Assembly (NCBI GenBank): GCA_019114945.1 | Contig: DXEN01000010.1 | Span: 1-64,000, forward strand | DNA: 64,000 bases | Reading direction: 5' to 3' | Source: Candidatus Parabacteroides intestinigallinarum | GTDB lineage: Bacteria > Bacteroidota > Bacteroidia > Bacteroidales > Tannerellaceae | Part shown: positions 1 to 9,537 of the stretch, piece after piece | Numbering within the stretch: the stretch's first letter is position 1 | Layout: each line of letters begins with the position of its first letter | The notes under the pieces: model-generated | Databases searched by the model: none | Told to the model about the DNA's origin: nothing | The model's input: only the letters and a program-made list of their open reading frames with translations | Position numbers and translations under genes: made by a program

Positions 1-1575
1 GCCAATATGCTGAAGCCGGCGCTGGCCCGCGGCGAGATACAATGCATCGGGGCGACCACGCTCGACGAGTACCGCAAGAACATCGAGAAGGACGGCGCGC
101 TGGAGCGACGCTTCCAGAAGGTCATCGTCGACCCGACCACGGCGGAGGAGACCTTGCAGATACTGCGCAACATCAAGCCCCGCTACGAGGAGCACCACAA
201 CGTGGTGTACACCGAGGAGGCACTGCGGGCGTGTGTCAAATTGACAGAACGATACATCAGCGACCGGAATTTCCCCGACAAGGCCATCGACGCCCTGGAC
301 GAGGCCGGCTCGCGCGTACATATATCTAATATCGTCGTCCCGAAAAGCATCGAGGAGCTGGAGGCGAGAATCGAGGAGACCAAGAACGAGAAGCTGGCGG
401 CGGTGAAATCGCAGAACTTCGAGCTGGCCGCCAGCTTCCGCGACCAGGAGCGACGCTACCTCTTGCAGCTGGAAGCGGCGAAGGCCAAATGGGAACAAGA
501 GCTGCAGGAGCACAAGGAGACCGTCGACGAGGACAAGATAGCCGAGGTGGTAGCCATGATGTCCGGCGTGCCGGTGCAGCGCATCGCCAAGGCCGAGAAC
601 GTGAAACTGCTCGAGATGACCGACGTGCTGCGCAGCAAGGTCGTGGGGCAGGACGAGGCCGTGCGCAAGATCGTGAAGGCGATACAACGCAACCGCGTCG
701 GGCTGAAAGACCCCAACAAGCCCATCGGCACCTTCATGTTCCTCGGGCCTACCGGCGTGGGAAAGACGCACCTCGCCAAGAAGCTGGCGGAGTACCTGTT
801 CGACTCGGCCGACGCGCTCATCCGAATCGACATGAGCGAGTACCTGGAGAAATTCGCCGTCTCGCGGCTCATCGGGGCGCCTCCGGGATACGTGGGCTAC
901 GAGGAGGGCGGACAGCTGACGGAGAAGGTGCGGCGCAAGCCCTACTCGGTGGTGCTGCTCGACGAGATAGAGAAGGCGCACCCCGACGTGTTCAACCTGC
1001 TGCTGCAAGTGCTGGACGAGGGACGGCTGACCGATAGCCTCGGCCGACGGATCGACTTCAAGAACACCATCCTCATCATGACCTCCAACATCGGCACGCG
1101 CCAGCTGAAGGACTTCGGGCGGGGCGTGGGATTCAACACCCAGCTGGCGGGCGACGTGGACAAGGACTTCTCGCGCGGCGTGATACAGAAGGCGCTCAAC
1201 AAGGCGTTCGCCCCCGAGTTCCTGAACCGCGTCGACGACATCATCATGTTCGACCAGCTGGACAAGGAGGCCATCCACAAGATTATCGACATCGAGCTGC
1301 AGGGCCTCTACCAACGGGTAAGCGGGCTGGGCTACGAGCTCTCCATCACCGACGCCGCCAAGGACTTCATCGCCACGAAGGGCTACGACGTGCAGTTCGG
1401 CGCCCGCCCGCTGAAGCGGGCCATCCAGAAATACCTGGAGGACGAGATGGCCGAGATGATTATCCGCGCCTCCGTGGGCGAGGGCGACACCATCGTCGTC
1501 GACTTCGACAGCGCCGGGCAGCAAATCGTCACCGCCGTGCGCAAGAGGGAGACGAACGCGATCAGCGAGCCCTAA
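1..1575 (+). CDS. clpC: ATP-dependent Clp protease ATPase subunit ClpC (5' end outside window)
   Basis: AAA+ unfoldase that feeds substrates to ClpP or disaggregates proteins in the cytoplasm. The visible 524 residues cover the end of the first AAA module ([10 protein letters not shown] and the arginine-containing ERRFQKV), a UVR-type middle segment near visible residues 131-151 ([14 protein letters not shown]), and the complete second AAA module with Walker A GPTGVGKT near 249, Walker [12 protein letters not shown] near 320 and the [11 protein letters not shown]-terminal motif. The UVR segment and the lack of a long ClpB coiled coil favour ClpC over ClpB. The reading frame is open from base 1, so the start lies upstream. 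A strong terminator follows the stop. Confidence 0.93.
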   Translation, partial: ANMLKPALARGEIQCIGATTLDEYRKNIEKDGALERRFQKVIVDPTTAEETLQILRNIKPRYEEHHNVVYTEEALRACVKLTERYISDRNFPDKAIDALDEAGSRVHISNIVVPKSIEELEARIEETKNEKLAAVKSQNFELAASFRDQERRYLLQLEAAKAKWEQELQEHKETVDEDKIAEVVAMMSGVPVQRIAKAENVKLLEMTDVLRSKVVGQDEAVRKIVKAIQRNRVGLKDPNKPIGTFMFLGPTGVGKTHLAKKLAEYLFDSADALIRIDMSEYLEKFAVSRLIGAPPGYVGYEEGGQLTEKVRRKPYSVVLLDEIEKAHPDVFNLLLQVLDEGRLTDSLGRRIDFKNTILIMTSNIGTRQLKDFGRGVGFNTQLAGDVDKDFSRGVIQKALNKAFAPEFLNRVDDIIMFDQLDKEAIHKIIDIELQGLYQRVSGLGYELSITDAAKDFIATKGYDVQFGARPLKRAIQKYLEDEMAEMIIRASVGEGDTIVVDFDSAGQQIVTAVRKRETNAISEP

Positions 1576-1583
1576 GCGGCAAG

Positions 1584-1633
1584 AGAGAGGGCGCGTGCCA
1601 ATACCCAATTTCGGCACGCGCCCTCTCTTTTTC
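1584..1633 (+). terminator. Rho-independent terminator after clpC
   Basis: A perfect 16-bp stem (1584-1599 with 1613-1628) rich in G and C, a 13-nt loop, then a run of T. It lies between clpC and the convergent HU-like gene. The stem belongs to a look-alike group with the terminators near 46840 and 63850 (AGAG, then alternating GTGTG/GCGCG, then CCCTCT). Confidence 0.9.
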
Positions 1634-1646
1634 TATTCCGCCCCCG

Positions 1647-2135
1647 TTAAATCTCGGAGGGCGAATCGGTTTCCTCCTCCCCTTCGTCGGGGGGCAGCAG
1701 GCCCTTGGCCTTCAGGTACGAGTTCTTGGAGCCGTACTTCACGCCGTCCTCGATGATGCCCTCCAGCTCGAAGGTGGCGCCGGCGATGGCGTCCTTCAGC
1801 GCCTTCGAGGGGGAGAAGACGAGCTTCGCGCTCTTGATCATCGTCGTAGGGTCGAAATCGTTCATATCCTCCACGCCCACGCTGCCAAACGAGAGGCGCA
1901 GCCGCCCGAGGTCGCCTATCGACACCGAGATGCCGCTCAGGAGCAACGGCAGCAGCTTCTCGCTCGCCACCTCCATCACGTGTTTGAACTCGCCTTTCGA
2001 CAGTGTCGTGTCCGCCACCGCCATCCGGGCCGTCTCGTCCGTATCCATCGCGCCCTTCGAGGCGGGAACGGCATACCATTTCACCGTTTTCGTCTGCGGG
2101 TCTTTCCGCTTCGCGAGATTGTAGTTCGCTTTCAT
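1647..2135 (-). CDS. HU-like DNA-binding protein (HU-HIG type)
   Basis: 162 residues with a Bacteroidetes-type HU/IHF fold: a lysine-rich N-terminus (MKANYNLAKRKDP), a central helix region with the pattern SKGEFKHVMEVASEKLLPLLLSG and the characteristic VSIGDLGRLRLSFGS segment, and an acidic low-complexity tail (PPDEGEEETDSPSEI). Such proteins usually act as nucleoid or DNA-bending factors; this member is longer than classic 90-residue HU and carries the acidic tail. Its 5' side holds the seven-copy palindromic array, so if transcription starts upstream of that array the mRNA leader would contain seven hairpins. Confidence 0.82.
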   Translation of the reverse strand: MKANYNLAKRKDPQTKTVKWYAVPASKGAMDTDETARMAVADTTLSKGEFKHVMEVASEKLLPLLLSGISVSIGDLGRLRLSFGSVGVEDMNDFDPTTMIKSAKLVFSPSKALKDAIAGATFELEGIIEDGVKYGSKNSYLKAKGLLPPDEGEEETDSPSEI

Positions 2136-2210
2136 GATATTGAAGTTAAATTATTAATAATAAAGATATTACGTCACTTTCTGCTTTTCCTTCGGGAAGC
2201 GTCCGGAGAA

Positions 2211-2364
2211 ACACCTGCGTGTAGTCGCCGCTACACCTGCGTGTAGTCGCCGCTACACCTGCGTGTAGTTCGCGCTACACCTGCGTGTAGCTCCGGCTAC
2301 ACCTGCGTGTAGTTCCGGCTACACCCGCGTGTAGTTCCGGCTACACCCGCGTGCGGCTCCGGCC
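2211..2364. repeat. Palindromic tandem array A: 7 x 22 bp
   Basis: Seven contiguous 22-bp units begin at 2211, 2233, 2255, 2277, 2299, 2321 and 2343. Each junction forms the palindrome CTACACCTGCGTGTAG (6-bp arms, 4-nt loop) separated by a 6-bp spacer that changes from TCGCCG-like to TCCGGC-like along the array. The last unit is the most diverged. It lies upstream of the HU-like gene and downstream of the phosphodiesterase gene. All units are repeats with no unique spacers, so it is not CRISPR. Confidence 0.95.
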
Positions 2365-2525
2365 ACCCGCCCGGGCGGGCGCCGGGGCACCCTCGCTCCT
2401 CTCCTTGTACCTGTTCATATACGCTTCGCTTATGGGCGTAAATGTAAGGAAAAATATTCAAAGAACGATGAAAAACGGGCGATGAATGATAAATTATGAT
2501 GGCCTCGCGGCTACGTGGCGCCCGG
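2365..2525. other. Intergenic spacer without a gene
   Basis: Directly after array A comes a GC-rich palindrome (CCCGCCCGGGCGGGC), then AT-rich DNA. The box at 2439-2446 reads TACATTTA on the minus strand, one base off the Bacteroidetes -7 element, and is a weak candidate promoter for the HU-like gene. No ORF is supported. Confidence 0.4.
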
Positions 2526-3302
2526 TCAGAGGTCGGCGATAATCGCCATCGCCTCCTCGGGGATGTCGGTGGAGAGGAAATCGGTGCCCAGCCGCGCTAT
2601 CTCGCGAATCTCCTCCGCGTCGTCCACCGTCCAGACGTTCGTCTTCAGCCCCAGCGCGTGGGCTTCCTCGAACCACTCCGGGCGCTCCAGCATTACCTTA
2701 TAATAATAGTTGATGCCCGTGAAGCCGAATTCCTTGACCTGCAGGGGTATCAAGTCGCCGCTCAGGTAGTAGACCGGCATATCCGGGGCGAGGCGGCGCA
2801 GCTCCTTGGCGGCCTCCAGGTTGAAGGTGATGAACTCCACGCGCTTCTCCATGCCGTGCTTCCGCACGGTCTCGACGGCTACGCGGGCCGCCTGGCGGTT
2901 CCGCTCGGGCGCGGCGTCGGTCTTCAGCTCGTAAATCAGCTGGAGGCCCTCCAGCTCCTTGCCTTTTTCCAAATATTGGTCCAAGGTGGGCAGGGTCTCG
3001 CCGTTCGGCAGGCGGATGTCCTTGATGCTGTCGTAGGGCACTTGGGGGATGAAGACGCCTTTCCGGATCTCTACCTCGTGGCAGACCACGGGCACGTCGT
3101 CCGCCGTCAGGTGCACGTCGAACTCGGAGCCGTAGCAGCCTATCTCGTGCGCCTTCACCAGCGAGGCGATGGAGTTTTGCGCCGAGCCCTCGCATTGCCA
3201 GTAGCCGCGGTGGGCGATGACCTTGGGTTTCTCTACCGGCCGCGCGCAGGAGAGGGCGAGCAGCCAGCCAAGTAATAACAGATGTAATTGGATTGTTCTC
3301 AT
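2526..3302 (-). CDS. Glycerophosphodiester phosphodiesterase lipoprotein
   Basis: 258 residues, with a lipoprotein signal (hydrophobic stretch ending LLALSC, Cys about residue 19). GDPD-family hallmarks are visible: the HRGYW motif with the catalytic His, the EFDVHLT metal-binding motif, a CHE motif and the C-terminal TVDDAEEI/GTDFLSTDIP segment. The family hydrolyses glycerophosphodiesters to glycerol-3-phosphate and an alcohol; the lipobox places it on a membrane facing the periplasm or outside. It follows SusC and SusD on the same strand after a 98-nt gap, so the transport pair may import a glycerophosphodiester or a phospholipid-derived compound (inference). Confidence 0.88.
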   Translation of the reverse strand: MRTIQLHLLLLGWLLALSCARPVEKPKVIAHRGYWQCEGSAQNSIASLVKAHEIGCYGSEFDVHLTADDVPVVCHEVEIRKGVFIPQVPYDSIKDIRLPNGETLPTLDQYLEKGKELEGLQLIYELKTDAAPERNRQAARVAVETVRKHGMEKRVEFITFNLEAAKELRRLAPDMPVYYLSGDLIPLQVKEFGFTGINYYYKVMLERPEWFEEAHALGLKTNVWTVDDAEEIREIARLGTDFLSTDIPEEAMAIIADL

Positions 3303-3337
3303 TTGTATCTTCTCTTTTCTTTTTTCTATCGAACGGC

Positions 3338-3362
3338 AGAGACGCCATCATATGACGTCTCT
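3338..3362 (-). other. Intercistronic hairpin between susD-like and phosphodiesterase genes
   Basis: Seven-base arms AGAGACG/CGTCTCT with an 11-nt loop. No T-run follows in the direction of transcription, so it looks more like a processing or stabilising hairpin than a terminator. Confidence 0.4.
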
Positions 3363-3400
3363 ACGATTCTATATGTTCTTGGTTCCTATCTTGATTGGGC

Positions 3401-5092
3401 TTATCGCTTCAGGTTCGGGGCCAGCGTCTTGTCCGTGGAAGGATACTCCACGTAGGCGCGGCTGTCGTCCCACGCGCCGGATATCGCGAGGCGCTCCTTC
3501 ACGTAGACGGGGCCTGTCACCATGTCGGCCTTATCGGGGTTCTCCTTCAGCCACTGCTCGGTGACCTCTATCTCCGGGTTCCTCAGGCGGTACTCGAAGT
3601 GGTCTTTCAGGCGGTTCATCCGCCGCTGGTCGTGGTAGCGGGTGGCGATGTTGCCGCGGTAATAGCCGGCTATCTCCCAACCGTGCTCGTTGTAGGCGGC
3701 CTCGGCCAGCTCCTCGTAGCCGAGGGTCGAGGGGTAGACGTTGTACGACGCGTCGTTGTAGTGCCCGTCCGCGCGGCGGCGCACGGTGTTCAGCAGCTCG
3801 ATGGCCAGCGCCTTATCGCCCTGCCCGGAGCGGCCCACGGCCTCGGCGTACCACAGGTATACCTGCGAGAGGCGGATGCACACGGCGGTCTTGTTGCCCC
3901 AGTAGTTGGTCTGCTGGTTGCAGGCGATGGTCTGGTCGTACTCCACCTCGTCGTTGCAGAAGGCGTCCACCAGGTAGTAGGGGTTGTTGCAGTTGGTCAC
4001 GTTCTCGTAAAACCAAGGCACCACCTTCTGGTCGCGGGTGTGGTAGTACACGTCGCCGAATACCGCTTTCTTGCGGGGCCCGGCGGGATAATCGAGCCAG
4101 AACTTGACCTCCGCCCGCACGTCGCTCCAGCCGCCGGCCTCCTCCGGTATGCCGGTGGGCGTGCGTGCCGCCTGCGAGGAGTCCTGGTTGCCGAAGTTGC
4201 GCGAGAAATGCACCGGCAGGAGGTTCTCCACCTGCGCCAGGTTGTACTGCCGGGAGTATATCTTCCAATACTCGTCGAACAGTCGGTACGGGTACGTCCC
4301 GTTGTCGCAGCCATCGATTACCTCCTTCGCCTTGCCCGCCGCCAGCGCGTAATACTCGGCGCCACCGTTGAGGGGCCATCCCGCCATCGTCAGGTAGACT
4401 TGCGCCAGCGCCGCTTTCGCCGCCGCCTGGCTGGCGATGGAGTTCAGCCCGTTCATGCTCCAAGGGGCCGACGAGAACTGGGCGGGCAGGTTCTCCTCGG
4501 CATATCGCAAGTCCGCCACGATGAAGTCGTACACCTCCCGCTCGGTGCTGGTGCCGATGTTCATATCCAGCTCATCTTTCTCGATGATGGGCAGCGACCC
4601 CCACGCCCGCACCAGGTTGAAGTAGGCGAACGCCCGCCAGAAGCGGCCCTCGCCGATGGCCATGTCAATCTCCTCCTGGCTCACCTCCGGCGTATTCGCC
4701 ACGCCGTTGATAATGAAGTTGGAAGCCTTGATGATGTTCCACCACGGCGCCCAGCAGCCGATGGTGGTATTGAGCAACATGGCGTTCGCGTCGTTGGCGA
4801 CGAACTGGTCGAAGTCGCCGAACTGCGACTTGCTGATGATGCTGGTCAAGTCGTCGCCCGCTATCACCGGCGTGGCGTCGCTGATGTACATCGTCGCCAT
4901 CTTGATTTGGTAGTACAACGCGTTGATGGAGCCTTCCAGGTCCGATCGCTCGGTGAAGGCGCTCAAGTTGGTCATCTGTCCCTTCGGGTCTTCCTCCAGG
5001 AAGTCGGAGCAAGCAGGAAACAGGCCGAGGACGGCGCATAAACCCGCCGCCGCGATTGTATGCTTATATGCTTTCATATCGATACGTCTCAT
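3401..5092 (-). CDS. SusD/RagB-family nutrient-binding outer membrane lipoprotein
   Basis: Up to 563 residues. SusD-like features: the lipoprotein signal ending LFPACS, followed by DFLEEDPKGQ; TPR-like helical segments (GEGRFWRAFAYFNLVRAWG; AAAKAALAQVYLTMAGWP); and the C-terminal half with AIELLNTVRRRA and the typical DQRRMNRL/EYR end. It sits on the cell surface as a lid over the SusC barrel and binds ligand. It starts next to the susC-like stop; Met at residue 6 (start at 5077) gives a more typical signal peptide and is an equally plausible start. Substrate cannot be read from sequence; the downstream glycerophosphodiesterase is the only hint. Confidence 0.9.
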   Translation of the reverse strand: MRRIDMKAYKHTIAAAGLCAVLGLFPACSDFLEEDPKGQMTNLSAFTERSDLEGSINALYYQIKMATMYISDATPVIAGDDLTSIISKSQFGDFDQFVANDANAMLLNTTIGCWAPWWNIIKASNFIINGVANTPEVSQEEIDMAIGEGRFWRAFAYFNLVRAWGSLPIIEKDELDMNIGTSTEREVYDFIVADLRYAEENLPAQFSSAPWSMNGLNSIASQAAAKAALAQVYLTMAGWPLNGGAEYYALAAGKAKEVIDGCDNGTYPYRLFDEYWKIYSRQYNLAQVENLLPVHFSRNFGNQDSSQAARTPTGIPEEAGGWSDVRAEVKFWLDYPAGPRKKAVFGDVYYHTRDQKVVPWFYENVTNCNNPYYLVDAFCNDEVEYDQTIACNQQTNYWGNKTAVCIRLSQVYLWYAEAVGRSGQGDKALAIELLNTVRRRADGHYNDASYNVYPSTLGYEELAEAAYNEHGWEIAGYYRGNIATRYHDQRRMNRLKDHFEYRLRNPEIEVTEQWLKENPDKADMVTGPVYVKERLAISGAWDDSRAYVEYPSTDKTLAPNLKR

Positions 5093-8000
5093 TTAAAATC
5101 CTAATTTAAGTGTGAATGTGAATGTCCGTGTAGACGGGTAGTTGCCCATATCCAAGCCTACTTCCGTATCGCTGGTGGATTCGGAGGTCTCCGGGTCCAT
5201 GCCCTTGTACTTGGTGATGGTGAACAGGTTCTGCGCGCTGAATCCGATGGACACGTCGGCGAAACGGGTCTGCTTCTTCGGGAACAGGTACGAGATGCTC
5301 ACGTTCTGCAGGCGCAGGAAGTCGGCGTCCTCCAGCCATTGCGTGGAGCGGGAGAGCACGCGGCTCTCGGAGTTCTTGCTGCTGGCGAACTCCGCCCGGC
5401 TCTTGTCCGCCACGACGTCCCAGCTGTTGTAATAGCCATCGCGCGAGGTGATGAATCGGCCGAAGGCGTTCATCGTGCTGGTCGACATACGCACCATGTT
5501 CAAACGCTGGAAGCCTGTGCTGCCCCGGAAGAAGATATTCATCTCCCAGTTCTTGTAGCGCAGGGTGTTGTTCCAGCCGAAGTTCCATTTCGGGATGGGG
5601 TTGCCGGTGACGACGCGATCCTCGTCCGACGGCGATGTGGTGACGCCGCCGTCCTTGGTACGGTACAGGTTGGCGCCGTTGTCGTCGATGCCCGCCCATT
5701 CCCACAAGTGGAAATTACTGATGGGCAGCCCTTCCTCCATATAATAGACGTCCTCTATCAAGCCGTTGTTGCGGCCCGCGTCCGGTATGAGGAACTCCTC
5801 TCCGCCCAGGTTGGTCACCTCCGTCTTCAAGGAAGAGGCGGTCAGTATGGTCTGCCACTCGAAGTCTTTCGTCCGCACGGGATAGGCCGTCGCCGAGAGC
5901 TCCACGCCGGTGCTGTACATCTCGCCCACGTTGTCCCAATACGAGCCGCCGCCGTAGAACATCGGTATGCTCTTCTGGAACAGCAAATCCTTCGTATTCT
6001 TCCGGTACCAGTCGATGGTGAGGCTCAGGCGCTGGTCCAGCAAGGTGGCGTCCACGCCTACGTCGAACGAGTAGGTCTTCTCCCACGTCAGGTCCGGCGA
6101 GGCGTAGGTGTTCAGCCAGAAACCGGGATAAAGCGTCTCCATGCCATACGTGTAGTTGGCGAGCGTCAGCAGTCCCAGCGTGCCGTACGTCCCGATCGCC
6201 TGGTTGCCGGTCGCCCCCACGCTGGCGCGCAGCTTCAGTTGCTGGAACAAGTCCTGCTCCTTCATGAACTCCTCCTCCGATACATTCCACGCCAAGGCGC
6301 CCGAGGGGAAGTAGCCCCATTTATTGTTGATGAACTTCGAGGAGCCATCGGCACGCAACGTGGCGGTGGCGTAATAGCGGTTCTTATAGTTGTACATCAC
6401 CCGGCCGAAGGCGGACACCATCTGCTCCTTCGTATAGGAGGTAGAGCCGCTCAAGCCCGATTGCACGGCGCTCACGTTCCAGTAGCCCACCTTCTCCGAC
6501 AGCAAATCGTTGCCGCTCACGCCTACCGTCTTGTATTCTTTCTGATAAATCTCGAACACGCCGGTGGCGGTCAGGCTATGGTCGCCGAATTGCTTCTGGT
6601 ACGTCAGGTTGTTGGTGTTCTGCAACGTGACGGTGCGGTTCATGCTGTTGCTCATGCCGCTGATAGCGCTCGGCCAGGCTTTCGTTGACGTGAAATAGTA
6701 ATTCGAGCCGTTGGTCAAGGCCATCGAGCCCAAGGCGGAGAAGGTCAGTCCGTCGATAATCTTGAACTTCAAGTCCACGTAGCCATTCACGTTATAACGC
6801 TCGGCGTCCGTGTCGCGGGCTTTCAGCAAGCCATAGGGGCTCGCGTTCTGCGAGCTGTACGGGTCGCGCTGGTAAACGCCGTTCTCGTCGGTCAGCTCCA
6901 TCGTAGGCGAATAGTTCGCCATGTCCATCAAGTTGGCGGCCGTGTTGTGCGTCGTCTCTACCGAGCCCTCGATGTTGGTCGTGATGTTCAACCAATTGGT
7001 CACGTCGGAATCCAAATTGGCGCGGAAGCCGTATCGCTTCAGCTTCGACTCCTCCGTCACGCCGGTCTGGTTCAGGAACAGGCCGGAGACGAAATAGCGG
7101 TTCTTCTCGCTTCCGCCGGAGATATTCAACTTATAGTCTTGCGACACGCCCGTCTGGAAAATCAAATCCTGCCAATCGAGGCCCAGCGCTCCCGTCCGGT
7201 AGCCGTTCATCTCCTCCTCCGAGAAACGTGTGTCGGTCATCGCCTCCAGCGCTTGCGCGTACTCATAGGCGCTCAGTTGGTCCAACCGCTTCGGGATGTT
7301 GGAGATACCAATCTCGCCCGACACCGACACGTGCGGCTTACCCGCCTGTCCCCGCTTGGTCGTCACCAAGATGACGCCGTTCGCTCCCCGCGAGCCGTAG
7401 ATGGCGGTCGAGGAAGCGTCCTTCAAAATCTCGATGGAGGCGATATCGTCCGGATTCGTAATCGAAGCGGGTCCGCCGAACACGCCATCAATCACCCACA
7501 GCGGGTCGTTGCCGAAGTTAATGGACGAGACACCGCGGATACGGATATTCGCGTCGGTACCCAATTGCCCACCGGAATACGACGAAGCCTGCACGCCGGC
7601 CACACGCCCTTGCAGGATCTCAGACATTTTCTTGACCGGCTGCGCGTCGAACTGGCTATCGGACACCGAGGTAACCGCGCCCGTCAAGTCGCGTTTCCTC
7701 ACCGTGCCATAACCTACGACCACCACCTCGTCCAGCCGTTGCGTATCCTCTTGCAACTTGACAAGGAGCCGTGTCTGTCCTTCCCGGATGGTAATCTCTT
7801 GCTCCAGATAGCCGATATAACTCACGCTCAATGTAGCGCCCGCCGCGACGGAAAGGCTAAAGTTCCCATCTATATCCGACACGGTACCGTTGCCCGTCCC
7901 CTTCTCGATCACGTTGGCTCCGATAACCGGCTCCCCGTTCGCGTCTACGATTTTCCCGTTAATCTCCCGCGCTTGCTGGGAGACGCGGGGAGCCGTCCCG

Positions 8001-8374
8001 GCCCTCTCCTCCGACAAGATAATGTTAACACCCTCGATGCGGAACGTCAATCCCGTGTTCCGCAACGCCTCCTCCAGCACTTCCCGTACCGGTTTATCCG
8101 CGGCGCGCACGGACACCTTCCGGGTCAAGTCGACATTCCGGTTGGAGATAAACAAATAATCTGTCTGTTCCTCAATCTCGTCCAAAAGCTCCCCGAGCTG
8201 GATCTGGTTCTTGTTCAGGCTGACTTTCGTGTTCTGCGAGTTAGCGGGTCCCGCAAACGCGAAACAAGAACATACGAGTAGAAAGCTGGCTGTCAGTTTC
8301 ATGGTCCTACCAATTGGTTTACTTCCCGGATCTTTTTTCGCATGATAAAGAACCGGATAAAAAAACTTTTTCAT
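5093..8374 (-). CDS. SusC/RagA TonB-dependent transporter with STN signalling domain
   Basis: 1093 residues. Order of parts: signal peptide (core about residues 25-46), STN/secretin-like domain about 50-120, carboxypeptidase-regulatory-like domain from about 138 (INGKIVDANGEPVIGANV), TonB box and plug from about 214 (LDEVVVVGYGTVRKRDLTGAVTSV), then a beta barrel ending in the alternating aromatic motif TFTLKLGF. The STN domain marks a transporter that signals through a FecR anti-sigma factor, and FecR and ECF sigma genes lie directly upstream on the same strand. It forms the outer-membrane channel of the SusCD pair. The signal core could also begin at Met25. Confidence 0.94.
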   Translation of the reverse strand: MKKFFYPVLYHAKKDPGSKPIGRTMKLTASFLLVCSCFAFAGPANSQNTKVSLNKNQIQLGELLDEIEEQTDYLFISNRNVDLTRKVSVRAADKPVREVLEEALRNTGLTFRIEGVNIILSEERAGTAPRVSQQAREINGKIVDANGEPVIGANVIEKGTGNGTVSDIDGNFSLSVAAGATLSVSYIGYLEQEITIREGQTRLLVKLQEDTQRLDEVVVVGYGTVRKRDLTGAVTSVSDSQFDAQPVKKMSEILQGRVAGVQASSYSGGQLGTDANIRIRGVSSINFGNDPLWVIDGVFGGPASITNPDDIASIEILKDASSTAIYGSRGANGVILVTTKRGQAGKPHVSVSGEIGISNIPKRLDQLSAYEYAQALEAMTDTRFSEEEMNGYRTGALGLDWQDLIFQTGVSQDYKLNISGGSEKNRYFVSGLFLNQTGVTEESKLKRYGFRANLDSDVTNWLNITTNIEGSVETTHNTAANLMDMANYSPTMELTDENGVYQRDPYSSQNASPYGLLKARDTDAERYNVNGYVDLKFKIIDGLTFSALGSMALTNGSNYYFTSTKAWPSAISGMSNSMNRTVTLQNTNNLTYQKQFGDHSLTATGVFEIYQKEYKTVGVSGNDLLSEKVGYWNVSAVQSGLSGSTSYTKEQMVSAFGRVMYNYKNRYYATATLRADGSSKFINNKWGYFPSGALAWNVSEEEFMKEQDLFQQLKLRASVGATGNQAIGTYGTLGLLTLANYTYGMETLYPGFWLNTYASPDLTWEKTYSFDVGVDATLLDQRLSLTIDWYRKNTKDLLFQKSIPMFYGGGSYWDNVGEMYSTGVELSATAYPVRTKDFEWQTILTASSLKTEVTNLGGEEFLIPDAGRNNGLIEDVYYMEEGLPISNFHLWEWAGIDDNGANLYRTKDGGVTTSPSDEDRVVTGNPIPKWNFGWNNTLRYKNWEMNIFFRGSTGFQRLNMVRMSTSTMNAFGRFITSRDGYYNSWDVVADKSRAEFASSKNSESRVLSRSTQWLEDADFLRLQNVSISYLFPKKQTRFADVSIGFSAQNLFTITKYKGMDPETSESTSDTEVGLDMGNYPSTRTFTFTLKLGF

Positions 8375-8421
8375 ACTTTTGTAACCGATTTATTATTAAT
8401 AAGTAATTCATACTATTTGCG

Positions 8422-8456
8422 AGAGCCGGGAGTCGTTGGCGCGGCTATCCGGCTCT
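8422..8456 (-). other. Hairpin between fecR-like and susC-like genes
   Basis: Perfect 8-base arms AGAGCCGG/CCGGCTCT with a 19-nt loop. No T-run follows on the minus strand, so terminator function is uncertain; it could uncouple the regulator transcript from the transporter transcript. Confidence 0.4.
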
Positions 8457-8515
8457 ATTCCTTTTTCATGGATTGTATCTATTCTTCCTTTCCCATAGGC
8501 ACATCTCGTTTTTAA

Positions 8516-9448
8516 TTAATGAATATAAATGGTGTTCGTCTCCTCGTCGCGTGTGTATTGGAAAGGGAAATCATAGCGCAGGACACGCAAGGCGTGCTCC
8601 ACCCCATCAGCGATACGGAATTTCCCGCGATAACCCAAGTCTTTTACCTGTTGATTCCGGATAACGATATGTACATCATAATATTTCTCAAGCTCCCGCA
8701 TAATCTCCTCGAATGACTGGCTCTCGATCGTAATAATCCCATCTTTCCAGGAAGAGCCACTCTTGTCGGCCGTTGTCGATACACGCAAGGTATCGCCTAC
8801 CAACTCCGCCGTTTGGCCGGGCGAAAGGTACACCGATTCCGCGTGAGCGGGCTGGTACAGTTTCACTTTCCCCTCATAAAGGGTTGCCTTGAAATCAGCT
8901 TTATCAGCGTACGCCTCCACGTCGAACGTCGTGCCCAGCACCTCTACACAATATTTGTCGGTCCGCACGATAAAAGGCTTCTCGCCTTTCGCGACCTCAA
9001 AATAGGCCTCGCCATCCAATTGAATCTCCCGCTCCCGCTCGGAAAAGACCGCCGGATACCGAAGCGTCGTATTCGCGTTCAACCACACGTTCGTACCATC
9101 GGACAGCTGAAGGTTCGTCCGATTGCCCGCCGGGACATGGACACATTGAAACGTTCGCGCCATGCGGCTCACCCGCTGATGCTCATACACATATCCAATC
9201 AGTAATAGCGACACGACAACAGCCGCTATCCGCAAACTCCAACGAACATAAGCAGGCATCCGCGTCTGTTTGGTCCGCCGGCTCGAAGGACGGTCGGCCA
9301 AAATCGTCGCGTCGAACCGAATCCGCTCCCGAATGAATCGCTTCCGGTTAGCCTCGTCCGCCTCGATCCATTGATGAATCCTTTCTTTCTCCTCCTCGGA
9401 AGCCTGCCCCAAGAAGTAACGTACCAATATATCTTGATTGATTCGCAT
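8516..9448 (-). CDS. FecR-family anti-sigma factor
   Basis: 310 residues from the preferred start (MRINQDILVRYFLGQASEEE). An N-terminal cytoplasmic anti-sigma segment has the usual LxxxLxGxxSxxExxxxxxWl pattern, a membrane span follows near residues 90-108 (LRIAAVVVSLLLIGYVY), then the periplasmic FecR domain (TNLQLSDGTNVWLNANTTLRYP; FIVRTDKYCVEVLGTTFDV) and a C-terminal STN-like part. It transmits transporter occupancy to the sigma factor encoded upstream. The frame is open upstream to 9604, but those codons run through palindromic array B and look like spacer, so I reject the longer start. Met at 9466 is an alternative. Confidence 0.88.
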   Translation of the reverse strand: MRINQDILVRYFLGQASEEEKERIHQWIEADEANRKRFIRERIRFDATILADRPSSRRTKQTRMPAYVRWSLRIAAVVVSLLLIGYVYEHQRVSRMARTFQCVHVPAGNRTNLQLSDGTNVWLNANTTLRYPAVFSEREREIQLDGEAYFEVAKGEKPFIVRTDKYCVEVLGTTFDVEAYADKADFKATLYEGKVKLYQPAHAESVYLSPGQTAELVGDTLRVSTTADKSGSSWKDGIITIESQSFEEIMRELEKYYDVHIVIRNQQVKDLGYRGKFRIADGVEHALRVLRYDFPFQYTRDEETNTIYIH

Positions 9449-9537
9449 CTTTTTCCCTGTTTTCATTAATAGAGCAACCGAGGCATGAAAAATCCCAACC
9501 TCAAACCCGAAAATCTTTCGATAACGTTCGAACAACT

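Noticed and set aside
2211-2364. CRISPR-like look of array A (and E, F, G)
   Set aside because: Units are contiguous 22-24-bp repeats with no unique spacers of normal length, and no cas gene lies in the window.
3395-5041. 548-codon open frame on the plus strand, opposite the SusD-like gene
   Set aside because: It is the antisense shadow of a clear SusD gene; its composition (Val, Leu, His, Arg rich) has no fold or motif, and GC-rich codons leave few stops.
5339-8281. Two plus-strand open frames of about 445 codons opposite the SusC-like gene
   Set aside because: Antisense shadows of the SusC gene; no motifs, no start signal.
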